A stretch of DNA of 64,000 nucleotides from Turicibacter sanguinis (GTDB lineage: Bacteria > Bacillota_I > Bacilli_A > MOL361 > Turicibacteraceae). Below the pieces are notes generated by a model. It was not told the DNA's origin. It did no database searches and saw nothing but the letters and a program-made list of their open reading frames with translations. Position numbers and translations under genes: made by a program. Shown piece by piece: positions 25,784-35,376 of the stretch. The stretch lies in contig NZ_CP053187.1 in NCBI RefSeq assembly GCF_013046825.1, positions 124,001-188,000 of the forward strand, written 5' to 3'. The stretch's first letter is position 1. Each line of letters starts with the position of its first letter.

Positions 25784-28420
25784 TTATTTTTGAAGTTGTG
25801 CTAAACGTTCTTTAACCGTTTCAAATTTTTCTTTGTAATCAGCTAATTTATTACGTTCTTCTTCAACTAAGTGAGCAGGTGCTTTTGAAACGAATTTTTC
25901 ATTTGCAAGCTTAGATTCTCCACGTTTAACTTCACCTTCTAATTTTTTAAGTTCGGCTGTTAAACGATTAATTTCTGCACTTACATCAATTAATCCTTCA
26001 GTTGGTAAGAAGATATCAGCTCCTGTTACAACAGCTGTCATTGTTTCTTCTGATACTGTTAAATCTTTTTCAATCACTAATTCACTTGGATTACAGAAAC
26101 GAGCTAAGTAAGCTTGGTTTGCTGTTAAGTTGACTAATGCCTCTTCTGATTTAGCGTTGATAAAAATACGGATTTTTTTGCTCATTGGCGCATCTACTTC
26201 AGCACGGATGTTACGAACTGAACGGATAATATCCATTAATAATGTGAAATCAGCCATTGTTTTCGCATCATTGAATTCTGGTTTAACAACTGGCCATGCT
26301 GCTACTGCACATGCCGTATTTTCACGTGTAATCATTTGATAAATTTCTTCTGTTACGAATGGCATAAATGGATGTAATAATTTCACGATAGATTCTAATA
26401 CATAAGTTAAAACCATACGAGTTGAACGTTTTGCTTCTTCGTCTTCACCTTGTAATGGTAACTTAGCCATTTCAATATACCAGTTACAGAAATCTTCCCA
26501 GATAAAGTTGTATAAGTGACGTCCTACCTCACCAAATTCAAATTTATCTGCATTATAGTTGATTGCTTCAATTGTTTCATTTAAACGACCTAAAATCCAT
26601 TTATCTGCAACGTTTAATGTAGCAGCCTGTAAACATACATCTTCTACTGTCATCCCTTCCAAATTCATGATGACGAAACGAGAAGCATTCCAAATTTTAT
26701 TAATGAAATTCCATGTAGACTCTACTTTTTCTTCAATATAACGTAAATCTTGACCTGGTGCTGAATTTGTTGTTAAGAAGTAACGTAAGCTATCTGCCCC
26801 GTATTTCTCAATAACATCCATTGGGTCAACCCCATTACCTAATGATTTACTCATCTTACGTCCTTCAGCATCACGTACTAATCCATGGATTAAGACATTT
26901 TTAAATGGACGCTCATCTGTAAACTCTAAACTTTGGAAAATCATACGAGATACCCAGAAGAAGATAATATCATATCCTGTTACTAATGTATCTGTTGGGA
27001 AGTAAGCTTTAAAGTCCTCACATTCAACATCTGGCCAACCTAAAGTTGTAAATGGCCATAAAGCAGACGAGAACCATGTATCTAATACGTCTTCATCTTG
27101 GTTCCAGTTTTCAATATCTGCTGGGGCCTCTTCTCCGACATACATTTCTCCAGTTTCTTTATGATACCAAGCTGGAATTTGATGTCCCCACCATAATTGG
27201 CGTGAAATACACCAATCATGAATGTTTTCCATCCAACGTAAGAATGTATTTTCAAAACGCTCTGGAACGAAGTTTACTTTATTATCAGTTCCTTGATTTG
27301 TAACTGAACGAGCAGCTAATTCTTCCATTTTAACGAACCATTGTGTTGATAAATAAGGTTCAACGACTGCATCTGTACGCTCAGAGTGCCCAACTGCATG
27401 AACATGTTTTTCAATTTTAACAACTAATCCCGCTGCTTCTAAATCAGCCACTAATTGTTTACGTGCATCTGCACGATCCATTCCATTATATTTACCTGCT
27501 AATTCATTCATTGAACCATCTAAGTTCATACAGATTGGACGAGCTAAGTTATGACGATTTCCAACTTCAAAATCGTTAGGGTCATGAGCTGGCGTAATTT
27601 TAACAGCCCCTGTTCCAAAATCCATTTCAACATATTCATCAGCAATGACTGGGATTGGTTTAGCATTTCCTGGAATCAGAACATTTTTACCAAGTAAATG
27701 TTTATAACGTTCGTCTTCAGGGTGAACCGCAACGGCAACGTCTCCAAACATTGTTTCAGGACGAGTTGTTGCAACTTCTAAGAATTCATCTGTTCCTTCA
27801 ATCATGTATTTGAAATGATAGAAAGCTCCTTCGATTTCTTTATGAATAACCTCGATATCAGATAAAGCTGTACGAGCTGCTGGATCCCAGTTAATAATGC
27901 GTTCACCGCGATAAATTAATCCTTTTTCGTATAATTGAACGAATACACGGCGAACTGCTTTTGATAATCCTTCATCTAATGTGAAACGTTCACGAGAATA
28001 ATCTAATGATAACCCCATTTTTTCCCATTGCTGACGGATAAAGCCTGCATATTCTTCTTTCCATTCCCACGCTTTTTCTAAAAATGCTTCACGTCCAATA
28101 TCGTAACGAGATAATCCTTGTTCTTTTAAACGTGCATCAACTTTTGCTTGAGTTGCAATTCCAGCATGATCCATTCCTGGTAACCATAAAGCATCATAAC
28201 CTTGCATACGTTTCATACGAATAATGATATCTTGTAACGATGTATCCCAAGCATGTCCTAAGTGTAATTTTCCTGTCACGTTTGGTGGCGGAATAACGAT
28301 TGTATATTTTGGTTTATTTGATTGTGGTTCTGCTTTAAAACAATCTTGTTCATACCAGAACGCATATTTACCTTGTTCAACATCTAAATGATTATACTTA
28401 GGTGCTAAGTTCTTAGTCAT
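25784..28420 (-). CDS. valS: valyl-tRNA synthetase
   Basis: An 878-aa class I aminoacyl-tRNA synthetase. The HIGH motif is KLHLGHAWD (about residue 47), KMSKS is in [11 protein letters not shown] (about 522), the CP1 editing domain lies between, and a C-terminal coiled coil ([20 protein letters not shown]) closes it. The ATG at 28420 is preceded by GGAGGG; the longer frame from TTG 28438 would translate that site. Expression is controlled by an upstream T-box leader. Confidence 0.98.
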   Translation of the reverse strand: MTKNLAPKYNHLDVEQGKYAFWYEQDCFKAEPQSNKPKYTIVIPPPNVTGKLHLGHAWDTSLQDIIIRMKRMQGYDALWLPGMDHAGIATQAKVDARLKEQGLSRYDIGREAFLEKAWEWKEEYAGFIRQQWEKMGLSLDYSRERFTLDEGLSKAVRRVFVQLYEKGLIYRGERIINWDPAARTALSDIEVIHKEIEGAFYHFKYMIEGTDEFLEVATTRPETMFGDVAVAVHPEDERYKHLLGKNVLIPGNAKPIPVIADEYVEMDFGTGAVKITPAHDPNDFEVGNRHNLARPICMNLDGSMNELAGKYNGMDRADARKQLVADLEAAGLVVKIEKHVHAVGHSERTDAVVEPYLSTQWFVKMEELAARSVTNQGTDNKVNFVPERFENTFLRWMENIHDWCISRQLWWGHQIPAWYHKETGEMYVGEEAPADIENWNQDEDVLDTWFSSALWPFTTLGWPDVECEDFKAYFPTDTLVTGYDIIFFWVSRMIFQSLEFTDERPFKNVLIHGLVRDAEGRKMSKSLGNGVDPMDVIEKYGADSLRYFLTTNSAPGQDLRYIEEKVESTWNFINKIWNASRFVIMNLEGMTVEDVCLQAATLNVADKWILGRLNETIEAINYNADKFEFGEVGRHLYNFIWEDFCNWYIEMAKLPLQGEDEEAKRSTRMVLTYVLESIVKLLHPFMPFVTEEIYQMITRENTACAVAAWPVVKPEFNDAKTMADFTLLMDIIRSVRNIRAEVDAPMSKKIRIFINAKSEEALVNLTANQAYLARFCNPSELVIEKDLTVSEETMTAVVTGADIFLPTEGLIDVSAEINRLTAELKKLEGEVKRGESKLANEKFVSKAPAHLVEEERNKLADYKEKFETVKERLAQLQK

Positions 28421-28439
28421 TTTAATGCCCTCCTTCAAT

Positions 28440-28671
28440 TCAAATTCACGATAAGGTCCCGTTTAATCATCAGAAAATAAGCTAGCAAAAGTGTGCATGT
28501 ACATCTTGAAATTTTATTCTTTCATCTCAAGACCAAACAATTGATAGACGACATCGAATTAGTGATATCCACCACAGGCGTATAGACGTTCTAGCTCTTA
28601 ATTCATTTAAGAAGAACATCTAACATAGTTAAACTAAGTCCGTATCAGTAAACCGACAAGCTCGACTAACA
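28440..28671 (-). other. untranslated stretch between T-box terminator and valS
   Basis: About 230 nt of transcribed leader lie after the T-box terminator and before the valS ribosome-binding site. No open frame with a start site, no second T-box core and no obvious terminator were found. Such a long spacer is not needed for T-box control and its role is unknown. Confidence 0.5.
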
Positions 28672-28930
28672 AAAAAAGCACTCCGTCCTATAAAAGGACG
28701 AAATGCTTAAAATTCCGCGGTACCACCTTAATTGTAAGTTTATACTTACCACTTATGCTTTAACGCAGCAAACGGAATTTCTTACTAACTTCTCTATTCA
28801 GAAACTCAACTCGCAGGCTACCTTCAAAGTCTTCACATAGAGTTCTTTCAGCACATGAACTCCTCTCTAAAATGTAAAAATACTTTTACTCCTCCTGGTC
28901 ACGGTTATTACCTATCATGCTATATATGTT
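28672..28930 (-). ncRNA. T-box leader of valS
   Basis: On the minus strand the conserved T-box sequence AAGGTGGTACCGCGG is at 28716-28730, followed by a terminator hairpin (28672-28707) with a run of seven T. Upstream are the Stem I elements (GAGAGGAGTTC, GCTGAAAGA). A GTA triplet at 28819-28821 in the expected loop could be the Val specifier, but I did not fold the RNA. Uncharged tRNA-Val would stabilise the antiterminator and switch valS on. Confidence 0.93.
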
Positions 28931-28933
28931 AGT

Positions 28934-28962
28934 ATTCTACAACATCAAACAAATTTATTCAA
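28934..28962 (-). promoter_or_regulatory. promoter of the valS leader
   Basis: TTGAAT (28957-28962), a 17-bp spacer and TAGAAT (28934-28939) on the minus strand, directly before the T-box RNA. Confidence 0.65.
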
Positions 28963-29024
28963 TAGCTGAATAAGAATTTCAAATTAATTCTAATACCTTA
29001 TAAAAGATATTAAGTGAATGGAAC

Positions 29025-29062
29025 AAAAAAACATCTAACTTAAAAATTTGCTAGATGTTTTA
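29025..29062. terminator. hairpin terminator downstream of ysxE
   Basis: The stem 29027-29036 / 29052-29061 has T runs on both strands. It could end the spoVID-ysxE transcript. The ~200 bp between it and 29263 holds no gene that I can support. Confidence 0.6.
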
Positions 29063-29269
29063 TATATAATGATTAATAACCTAGATCGTGAAAGTCAGTC
29101 TTGGTTATTCAAATGCTCGATTATCAAGTCTGAATACACATTCTCTCCCCTCGAAAAGCCGCCCTTCATTACTAGATAATGAGATAAAATTTTCTTTCTG
29201 TAGAAAATTAATCAGGGCTTATATATTATATCCCTTATCTCATGCATAAACTATATTAAGGGGGTGGAT

Positions 29270-29455
29270 ATGATGTATCCAAAAAATAATCCAAGAAGAG
29301 GTGGATGGCGAGCTTATCTAAGCTCTTTAAAATCAATTATTTGTCTTTTATTTTTTTATCAATTATTCCTCATCATTTTTTCTTTTTCACAGTTTGACTT
29401 TGTCATGTTGATGATCCTTGGGGGCTTGTTGGCGTTGTTGTGGTGGGTGTGTTAA
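29270..29455 (+). CDS. small hydrophobic protein, unknown
   Basis: A 61-aa plus-strand frame: a basic Pro/Arg start (MMYPKNNPRRGGWRAY) followed by two hydrophobic segments (about 20-38 and 42-60). It has a strong AAGGGGGTGG ribosome-binding site 5 bp before ATG 29270 (ATG 29273 is equally possible). The last ~50 bp overlap the 3' end of ysxE on the opposite strand. Function unknown; the clean translation signal is the main reason to believe it. Confidence 0.55.
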   Translation: MMYPKNNPRRGGWRAYLSSLKSIICLLFFYQLFLIIFSFSQFDFVMLMILGGLLALLWWVC

Positions 29456-30386
29456 ACTCATTATAAACTTGAAAAGCTAATAAATGAGGAGCTAATGTTT
29501 CATTTAATACTGCAATATTAATCAACGAGTGGTCTTGTAAAGACTCACCGAGCTCTGATAAGTCAACTAATAATGATTTAAAGAAAAAATAGTGCCGCAA
29601 AATTGCGGCTTTTTCATTTTTAACATAATCTAAAATAATTGATTTCATTCCAGGAACCTGATAATAAACCTCAACCAAATAATACATATCCAATGAAGAT
29701 AAAGAAAACAGGCTTTTTTCAAAATTAATCAGATATGTATCCTTTTCGCTTATTAAAACATTAGCCACATTCACATCACCGTGAATTAAACTAATCGGCA
29801 TCTTATGATCCCTTTTTAATAAATCGTAAAACTTTTTCAACTCCTCATGAGCCTGCTGTAACATCCGATAAATCATCGGATAAACCATCATAAAATACCA
29901 CTCATAAGGCGAGCGATCCTTCTTAAGTTCGCACGCCTCCATAATTTTTTGTAACTTCGAATAACTCGTCTCAAGTCGTTTATACTCTTTATTATAAATT
30001 TTAGAAATTTCTTCATCGCTTATATCCGTCATTAAACGCGTTTTCTCATGCAAGTCATTTAACAATTCAACATAATAGTATAACTGCTTTTCAAGTGGAA
30101 CAGCAATAATTTGAACATAATCTGTCAGATAAAAAAATTGACCTCGACAAGGAACTAAATGTTGTCGATCTCTCGTTCTATAAATGGGTAAAATATTTTT
30201 AGGTAATGACTTATAAGCAAATAATTGCTTCATAATAAATTCATCATTACCCTCTGCTAGCTTTAAAACATATTCGTGTTGTGCTGTCGAAACTTTCAAA
30301 GATTTAGAGGTAATGTTTGAAACCTTTTCAACACTCAGATTATAATTTGTTTCAATTAAAATTTTAATTTCTTCTAAATTGTCCAT
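29403..30386 (-). CDS. ysxE: spore coat kinase-fold protein (CotS/YsxE family)
   Basis: A 327-aa protein with an aminoglycoside-phosphotransferase fold. The Brenner motif is present as LIHGDVNVANVLI (about residues 202-214), but the metal-binding Asp of the following DFG-like position is Asn (LINFEKS), so kinase activity is doubtful, as for other coat members of this family. The C-terminus is a Thr/Pro tail. In Bacillus ysxE follows spoVID and precedes valS, exactly as here, and it overlaps spoVID by 23 bp. It probably acts in or on the forming spore coat. Confidence 0.8.
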   Translation of the reverse strand: MDNLEEIKILIETNYNLSVEKVSNITSKSLKVSTAQHEYVLKLAEGNDEFIMKQLFAYKSLPKNILPIYRTRDRQHLVPCRGQFFYLTDYVQIIAVPLEKQLYYYVELLNDLHEKTRLMTDISDEEISKIYNKEYKRLETSYSKLQKIMEACELKKDRSPYEWYFMMVYPMIYRMLQQAHEELKKFYDLLKRDHKMPISLIHGDVNVANVLISEKDTYLINFEKSLFSLSSLDMYYLVEVYYQVPGMKSIILDYVKNEKAAILRHYFFFKSLLVDLSELGESLQDHSLINIAVLNETLAPHLLAFQVYNEFNTPTTTTPTSPQGSST

Positions 30387-32337
30387 AATTTATCATCACA
30401 TGATCGCCTGGACAAAGAGGAGACTGAACATTTGCACAATTATAAATATGATCTTGGGTTACATTATATTTTGTACAAATATCATCAATGGTTGTTTCTT
30501 CCTCTTGAACAAACACGATTTTAATAATACTTTCCCCATCTGAGAATTGACTTGCAATCGAATCATCACTTGATGATGACATATTGACGGCTACCTTACT
30601 TTCCTTTACCTCTTCTTCAACAGGTTGTACAGCAACTAATGATTGTTCCACTTGAACCGGTTGTGTTATTTGTTGTGTTACTTGAACTGGTTGTGTCATT
30701 TGTTGTGTTACTTGAACTTTTTGAATAACAGGTTGTGAGACAGTTTGAATTGATGTCGAAACTGGCGTTTCAGATACAGTTTCTTGACTTTCCACCGTCG
30801 CCACTTCCTCCTCTTGATCTAATCCATATAACATATCAAACAAGTTAGACTTTTCTTTCACAACAGGCTCTTCAAAAGTTACTTCTTTAATATTTTGTTT
30901 TAATGGATACGGTAAAATTTCTTCCTCTTCTATCATTTCTTTTGGTTCTGTCACTTCTTCTTGCACCACTGGAATTGGCATCACTGGATGATATTTAGTC
31001 GGCATCGTTTGTTCTGAAATAACTTCTTCCCATCCTGTTGATTGTGAGATTGGTTGTTGAATCGTTTGCTCAATCGTAGCCACTTGCTCAACAACTTTTT
31101 GTTCAACGGGTACTTGAATTTCCTCAACTTCTTTAACGACTTCCTCTTTAACCGGTACGACTTCTTCAACCACCTCAGTAGCAGGAGTAGTTGGAACAGG
31201 TTCTGATTTTTTTTCTACAACAACCGGTTCTTTATTTAAAATTTGCTTAATTTTATCTGTTAATGTTTCTTTTCGAGATGCCTGCTCAACAAATGCACCT
31301 GAATCAGATAATTGTTCAACCACTGGCTCTAGCTCTTCTACTACTTCTGCTTCAATCACTGGCTCTAACTCTTCTACTACCTCGGCTTCAACCACTGGCT
31401 CTAACTCTTCTACTACTTCTGCTTCAACCACTGGCTCTAACTCTTCTACTACTTCTGCTTCAACCACTGGCTCTAACTCTTCTACTACCTCTACTTCAAT
31501 CACTGGATCTCGGTCTTCCACCACCTCTACTCCAATCGCTGGTTCTAGCTCTTCTACTACCTCGGCTTCAATCACTGGTTCTAGCTCCTCCACTACCTCA
31601 CCTTCAATTACTAAATCTGGCTCTTCTCCTACTTCCTCAATCGGTGCAACTGCCTCAACATCCCCCCCAACCACAGGAACAAATTCATCATTTGATTCAG
31701 TAAAGATTTCTGTTTCTCCTTCTTCCTCTCCATCATTTTGAACTTGGTTAACTGCTATTTCTTTTCGAGCCACCTCTGATAAAAATGGTTTAGGAAGTGC
31801 AGCATCTTTTTTAACTGGTTCCTCATCAACTAATTCCACCGCTTCCTGGTGAGATGGCATCGCAACGTCATCAAAATCTAAATAGTCAAGATCCTCATCA
31901 TCATTCGACGCAACTGATTTAGGAGAAAAAATAGCTTCCTTAGTAAAAATAACAGGCGGTTGTTCCTGCCCTTCATCCTCTTCATCAGGTTCAATTAATG
32001 TTGGTGTACTATCTAAATTATATCCTGCAATGCATAATCTAATATTTAAACATAACCTATTTCCATCTTCAATCGTATAATCAAAATTCTCTACATCAAT
32101 TTTAATATTCGTCGTACGATCGTTATTAGGTAGCGTGATATCTAAAGGAATACACTCATTAAATAAAAATTGCTCTTTAGTCGATGAAACATATTCTCCA
32201 TCAATACACACTTGCCCGCGAAGTGATAAATAATCCCCTTCATCATAAACGTTTGTCTCAGGTACAATATTAATCGATACAATATCTTCTATGTTTTTGA
32301 TTGGTAGTGTACAATCCCAATTAAATGAATAACTCAT
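30364..32337 (-). CDS. spoVID: spore coat morphogenetic protein SpoVID
   Basis: A 657-aa protein that in Bacillus encases the forespore with coat. The N-terminal ~115 residues are a beta-rich SpoVID-type domain. The middle is highly acidic and includes eight tandem copies of a 12-residue unit (EVVEELEPVVEA and variants). Val/Gln-rich VTQQ-PVQ repeats follow, and the C-terminal ~50 residues are a LysM domain (IKIVFVQEEETTIDDICTKY) that in Bacillus binds lipid II. It starts at ATG 32337 after GGAGGG. A weak sigma-E-like promoter is possible at 32369-32396 (spacing 13, two mismatches). The repeat array is prone to length change. Confidence 0.85.
   Translation of the reverse strand: MSYSFNWDCTLPIKNIEDIVSINIVPETNVYDEGDYLSLRGQVCIDGEYVSSTKEQFLFNECIPLDITLPNNDRTTNIKIDVENFDYTIEDGNRLCLNIRLCIAGYNLDSTPTLIEPDEEDEGQEQPPVIFTKEAIFSPKSVASNDDEDLDYLDFDDVAMPSHQEAVELVDEEPVKKDAALPKPFLSEVARKEIAVNQVQNDGEEEGETEIFTESNDEFVPVVGGDVEAVAPIEEVGEEPDLVIEGEVVEELEPVIEAEVVEELEPAIGVEVVEDRDPVIEVEVVEELEPVVEAEVVEELEPVVEAEVVEELEPVVEAEVVEELEPVIEAEVVEELEPVVEQLSDSGAFVEQASRKETLTDKIKQILNKEPVVVEKKSEPVPTTPATEVVEEVVPVKEEVVKEVEEIQVPVEQKVVEQVATIEQTIQQPISQSTGWEEVISEQTMPTKYHPVMPIPVVQEEVTEPKEMIEEEEILPYPLKQNIKEVTFEEPVVKEKSNLFDMLYGLDQEEEVATVESQETVSETPVSTSIQTVSQPVIQKVQVTQQMTQPVQVTQQITQPVQVEQSLVAVQPVEEEVKESKVAVNMSSSSDDSIASQFSDGESIIKIVFVQEEETTIDDICTKYNVTQDHIYNCANVQSPLCPGDHVMINYGQFRRN
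31317..31600 (-). repeat. 36-bp tandem repeat array inside spoVID
   Basis: About eight 36-bp units encode E-V-V-E-E-L-E-P-V-[VI]-E-A. Three adjacent units are identical in protein and nearly so in DNA, which suggests recent unit duplication. The opposite strand gives a Leu-rich open frame that is only a shadow of this array. Confidence 0.9.
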
Positions 32338-32540
32338 TTTTTACCCTCCTATTTTTCTTTGTCATTTCATTATATTCCTAAGTCTTTAAAATATGTAAAA
32401 ACTTGCGAGGATGACTAAGACTTCATCATTTTTTTAAACATAGAATCTTTTATCGCTTAACAAACATTTTAAACCGAAATGTTCTTTACCATTTTTCTAC
32501 ATTTTTTTGTTATTTCGACTATTTTTTTTACCATAAATTA

Positions 32541-32740
32541 TGATATAATTACTTCATCCAAGAAATTGGATAGCATAACACTACCCTAATTGATACGGTT
32601 TACCCCATCATGCCGTATCAGTATATTATTCTCTTTCCATTCCAATGTTTTATAATTACCCTTTTTTTGAGGTAGAATGGACCTCAAACTTTCTTAGAAA
32701 AGAGTCTGTTTAAACTTTTTTTAAATAGACTCTTTTTTTA
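32541..32740 (+). ncRNA. candidate small RNA, plus strand, unassigned
   Basis: An extended -10 promoter TGATATAAT (32541-32549) is followed about 7 bp later by a perfect 6-bp hairpin with a GAAA tetraloop (32556-32571). A second hairpin lies at 32591-32598 / 32613-32620, and a T-tailed terminator at 32700-32739. The ~185-nt transcript has no credible open frame. It lies between spoVID and the M42 peptidase gene, both on the other strand. I did not match it to a known RNA family; the -35 region is poor, which an extended -10 can tolerate. Confidence 0.55.
32700..32739 (+). terminator. terminator of the plus-strand RNA
   Basis: The outer stem 32700-32707 / 32727-32734 and an inner TTTAAA pairing are followed by seven T on the plus strand. 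The direction fits the small-RNA candidate. Confidence 0.75.
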
Positions 32741-32755
32741 TGTTAAAACTTCATT

Positions 32756-32792
32756 AAAAAAGACTATCTCACTTTAGAGATAGTCTTTTTTT
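32756..32792 (-). terminator. terminator after M42 peptidase gene
   Basis: A 14-bp stem (32756-32770 / 32777-32790) with A/T flanks overlaps the stop-codon region of the peptidase gene. Confidence 0.8.
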
Positions 32793-33877
32793 TATTCAAA
32801 TGTAATTTTGTTGACAGTTTCCTGATCTAAACGACGAACAACTTCTGTCATTAATTTAACTGTATTTTCATAATCATCACGATGAATCATTGAAGTATGT
32901 GAGTGAATATAACGTGATGCAATTCCAACTGACATCGCAGGGGCCCCATCATGTGCTAAATGCATTTTGGCTGCATCAGTTGCTCCTCCTGGCGTAATAT
33001 CAAATTGATATGGAATATTTAATTCATCCGCTACGCTCACAACAAAATCACGTAATCCTTTATGACCAACTAATCCACCATCAATTAAAGTAATGATTGG
33101 CCCTTTCCCCATTTTTGCTTGGATTTGATTCGTAACCCCTGGCACATCTCCAGCTAGTCCTACATCTAAAGCGAAAACGATGGATGGGTTAATCATTTGG
33201 CTTGTTGTCACTGCTCCACGGCATCCAACTTCTTCTTGAACTGTTCCCACACCGTAGACGATGTTTGGATGAGATTCACCTTTTAAATTATTTAACACTT
33301 CAACAGCTACGGCACAACCGATACGATTATCCCATGCCTTAGCTAATAAGTATTTATCATTCGCCATCGTACGGAACTCAATATAAGGAGTAATCATATC
33401 ACCTGGTCGAATACCAAGCTTTTCTACCTCTTCTTTACTCTCAACACCTAGGTCAATATACATTTCTTTAATATCAACCGGTTTTTGACGTGCCTCAGGT
33501 GTCAAAATATGAGGTGGTGTTGACCCAATAACCCCATGATACGTTTTCCCACTATTTGTTGTGATAGTGACTTGTTGTGCAAGCATCACTTGTCCCCACC
33601 ATCCACCTAGTGTCACGAATTTAATAAATCCATTATCATCAATACGTTGAACCATAAATCCAACTTCATCCATATGACCTGCAATCAAGATTTTCGGTCC
33701 ATCTTTTTCCCCTACTTTTTCAGCAATTAATGATCCGATATTATCTTGATAAATTTTATCTGCTGAGTCACCAATATATTTTTTCATCACTTCACGTGCT
33801 TGACGTTCTTGACCCGGTACAGCATTTGCATCTGTAATTTCTTTTAAGAACGTTAGAGTTTGATCTAACTTAGTCAT
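32792..33877 (-). CDS. M42-family metal aminopeptidase (YsdC/FrvX type)
   Basis: A 361-aa cytosolic glutamyl-aminopeptidase-like enzyme that forms large oligomers in its family. Metal ligands are visible: AGHMDEVGF (about residue 66), AWDNRIGCA (Asp, about 180), the catalytic pair in [20 protein letters not shown] and the late [10 protein letters not shown] His. It starts at ATG 33877 after AGGAGG. In Bacillus the homologue ysdC also lies just downstream of rplT, so the neighbourhood is conserved. It trims peptides from protein turnover or import. Confidence 0.92.
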   Translation of the reverse strand: MTKLDQTLTFLKEITDANAVPGQERQAREVMKKYIGDSADKIYQDNIGSLIAEKVGEKDGPKILIAGHMDEVGFMVQRIDDNGFIKFVTLGGWWGQVMLAQQVTITTNSGKTYHGVIGSTPPHILTPEARQKPVDIKEMYIDLGVESKEEVEKLGIRPGDMITPYIEFRTMANDKYLLAKAWDNRIGCAVAVEVLNNLKGESHPNIVYGVGTVQEEVGCRGAVTTSQMINPSIVFALDVGLAGDVPGVTNQIQAKMGKGPIITLIDGGLVGHKGLRDFVVSVADELNIPYQFDITPGGATDAAKMHLAHDGAPAMSVGIASRYIHSHTSMIHRDDYENTVKLMTEVVRRLDQETVNKITFE

Positions 33878-33980
33878 TATGTTTCCTCCTATTATCCATA
33901 ATTTTCTATAAGTAGTATCATATCATTTTATCTCATTGATGAAAATAATTTTAAAAATATTTTCTTTAAAAATATCAAAA

Positions 33981-34004
33981 AAACACTACCTTAAGGTAGT
34001 GTTT
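33981..34004. terminator. terminator after rplT
   Basis: A 12-bp perfect inverted repeat (33981-33992 / 33993-34004) lies just past the rplT stop and ends the infC-rpmI-rplT operon. Confidence 0.8.
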
Positions 34005-34019
34005 GAAGTTTATAAAAAA

Positions 34020-34379
34020 TTATTTATTCATTGCAGCTTTTGCAGTTTCTGCTAAAGCTGTGAATGCAGCAGCATCAGCTACAGCTAAATCAGCTAACAT
34101 TTTACGGTTAACTTCGATTCCAGCTAATTTTAATCCGTGCATTAATTTGCTGTATGATAATCCATTCATACGAGCAGCAGCGTTGATACGAGTGATCCAT
34201 AATTTACGGAAATCACGTTTTTTCTGACGACGGTCACGGTATGAATATTGTAATGATTTCATTACTTGTTCATTTGCAGTTTTATATAATGTGTGTTTTG
34301 ATCCAAAGTAACCTTTTGCTAATTTTAAAACGCGTTTACGACGTTTACGTGATACAACTCCACCTTTTACACGTGGCAT
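34020..34379 (-). CDS. rplT: 50S ribosomal protein L20
   Basis: A 119-aa protein with the classic [20 protein letters not shown] basic start and the [19 protein letters not shown] core. L20 binds 23S rRNA and, in Firmicutes, represses its own operon by binding the leader mRNA upstream of infC. It is the last gene of infC-rpmI-rplT. Confidence 0.98.
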   Translation of the reverse strand: MPRVKGGVVSRKRRKRVLKLAKGYFGSKHTLYKTANEQVMKSLQYSYRDRRQKKRDFRKLWITRINAAARMNGLSYSKLMHGLKLAGIEVNRKMLADLAVADAAAFTALAETAKAAMNK

Positions 34380-34420
34380 ATTGAGTTCCTCCTTTTGTAG
34401 TACAAAAAATATTTAAATGA

Positions 34421-34618
34421 TTATAAGCTATATAACATATCTTTGATACGTTTGTAATCGCTATTTGAAACAACAGCAGCTTTAGCTAAGTGTTTCTTTT
34501 GTTTAGTTGTTTTATTGTGAGCTAAGTGGCTTGTATAAGCGTGAGAACGTTTTAATTTTCCTGATCCTGTACGTTTAAAGCGTTTAGCAGCTCCACGATG
34601 AGATTTCATTTTTGGCAT
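34421..34618 (-). CDS. rpmI: 50S ribosomal protein L35
   Basis: A 65-aa very basic protein: [30 protein letters not shown] is split here as [13 protein letters not shown] and [15 protein letters not shown], both family signatures. It starts at ATG 34618 and sits between infC and rplT in the standard order. Confidence 0.98.
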   Translation of the reverse strand: MPKMKSHRGAAKRFKRTGSGKLKRSHAYTSHLAHNKTTKQKKHLAKAAVVSNSDYKRIKDMLYSL

Positions 34619-34642
34619 GGTAGAGTTCCTCCTTTATCTTTT

Positions 34643-35170
34643 CTACTTTTTCTTTGGTGCTAAAACGAGAAACATTGAACGTCCGTCAAGTTTTGGATTT
34701 GATTCAAGGTCTGCGATTTCAGCACACCCTTCAGCAAAGCGAGTTAAAACATTGCGACCGAATTCTGTATGAGCAATTTCACGCCCTTTGAAACGTACGC
34801 TAACTTTAACTTTATCACCTTTACTAAGGAATTTTTGAGCATTTTTTAATTTAGTATTAAAATCATGCTGATCAATGTTAGGACTTAAACGAACTTCTTT
34901 AAGACTTACAACCACTTGGTTTTTTCTCGCTTCGCGAGCATGTCTTTGTTGTTCGTAACGGTATTTACCGTAATCCATAATACGACAAACAATCGGATTA
35001 GCTTGTGGTGCTACACATACTAAATCTAAATTTTGTTCAGAAGCAGCACGTAAAGCATCTTTGCGTTGCATTAAACCAAGTTGTTCGCGGTTAGGACCAA
35101 TGACTAACATCTCCTTAGCGCGGATATCCTCGTTGACTAAGCTCTCGTTTTTTACATTCTTCTTGCTAAT
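34643..35170 (-). CDS. infC: translation initiation factor IF-3 (ATT start)
   Basis: A 175-aa factor that screens start codons on the 30S subunit. The N-domain ([21 protein letters not shown]), the YGKYRYEQQ linker and the C-domain ([18 protein letters not shown]) are all present. The longest frame begins at ATG 35230, but GGAGGT lies 8 bp before an ATT at 35170, giving the start ISKKN that aligns with known IF-3 N-termini. infC normally uses ATT so that IF-3 discriminates against its own start, and I chose it for that reason (ATC at 35173 is the alternative). Confidence 0.93.
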   Translation of the reverse strand: MSKKNVKNESLVNEDIRAKEMLVIGPNREQLGLMQRKDALRAASEQNLDLVCVAPQANPIVCRIMDYGKYRYEQQRHAREARKNQVVVSLKEVRLSPNIDQHDFNTKLKNAQKFLSKGDKVKVSVRFKGREIAHTEFGRNVLTRFAEGCAEIADLESNPKLDGRSMFLVLAPKKK

Positions 35171-35212
35171 GATGAGCACCTCCAATTTTATAGAACATTC
35201 ATGGAAAAAAAG

Positions 35213-35341
35213 AAAAACGTAGGCATTCAAGCGCCCACGTTTAAAATCACAGTTAAAAAAAACTATGCGACTTTTAAACCTATCGACTTAAGCCAATCAG
35301 GTGAGAAGTGGGTACTTCTTCTTTCCACATGATATTCACAT
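35213..35341 (-). ncRNA. L20 leader / attenuator of infC-rpmI-rplT
   Basis: The transcribed leader from the promoter at 35348-35376 ends in a strong terminator hairpin (35215-35224 / 35233-35242) followed by T-rich sequence, before the infC ribosome-binding site. An L20-type leader is expected here in Firmicutes: L20 binding favours the terminator. Position and terminator support it; I did not fold the L20-binding site. Confidence 0.75.
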
Positions 35342-35347
35342 TTATTA

Positions 35348-35376
35348 ATTATAACACCTTGATTAGTATATGTCAA
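35348..35376 (-). promoter_or_regulatory. consensus sigma-A promoter of infC operon
   Basis: TTGACA (35371-35376), a 17-bp spacer and TATAAT (35348-35353), a full consensus match on the minus strand. The -35 overlaps the stop codon of the upstream membrane-protein gene. Confidence 0.9.

Noticed and set aside
28576-28590. GTATAGAC matching the GntR operator core in the valS leader
   Set aside because: A single 8-bp palindromic core with six fixed bases is expected many times by chance in 64 kb; there is no tandem partner and no link to sugar genes.
29090-29260. 24-codon minus-strand frame (MKGGFSRGENVYSDLI...) between the hairpin and the small membrane protein gene
   Set aside because: No ribosome-binding site and too short to support on composition alone.
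31263-31703. 146-codon Leu-rich open frame on the plus strand
   Set aside because: It is the exact antisense of the Glu/Val repeat array in spoVID; low-complexity repeats keep the opposite strand open. No ribosome-binding site.
32541-32740. Riboswitch or leader peptide interpretation of the structured plus-strand region
   Set aside because: No plus-strand gene follows before a strong terminator, so a stand-alone RNA is the simpler reading; a riboswitch would need a regulated gene.
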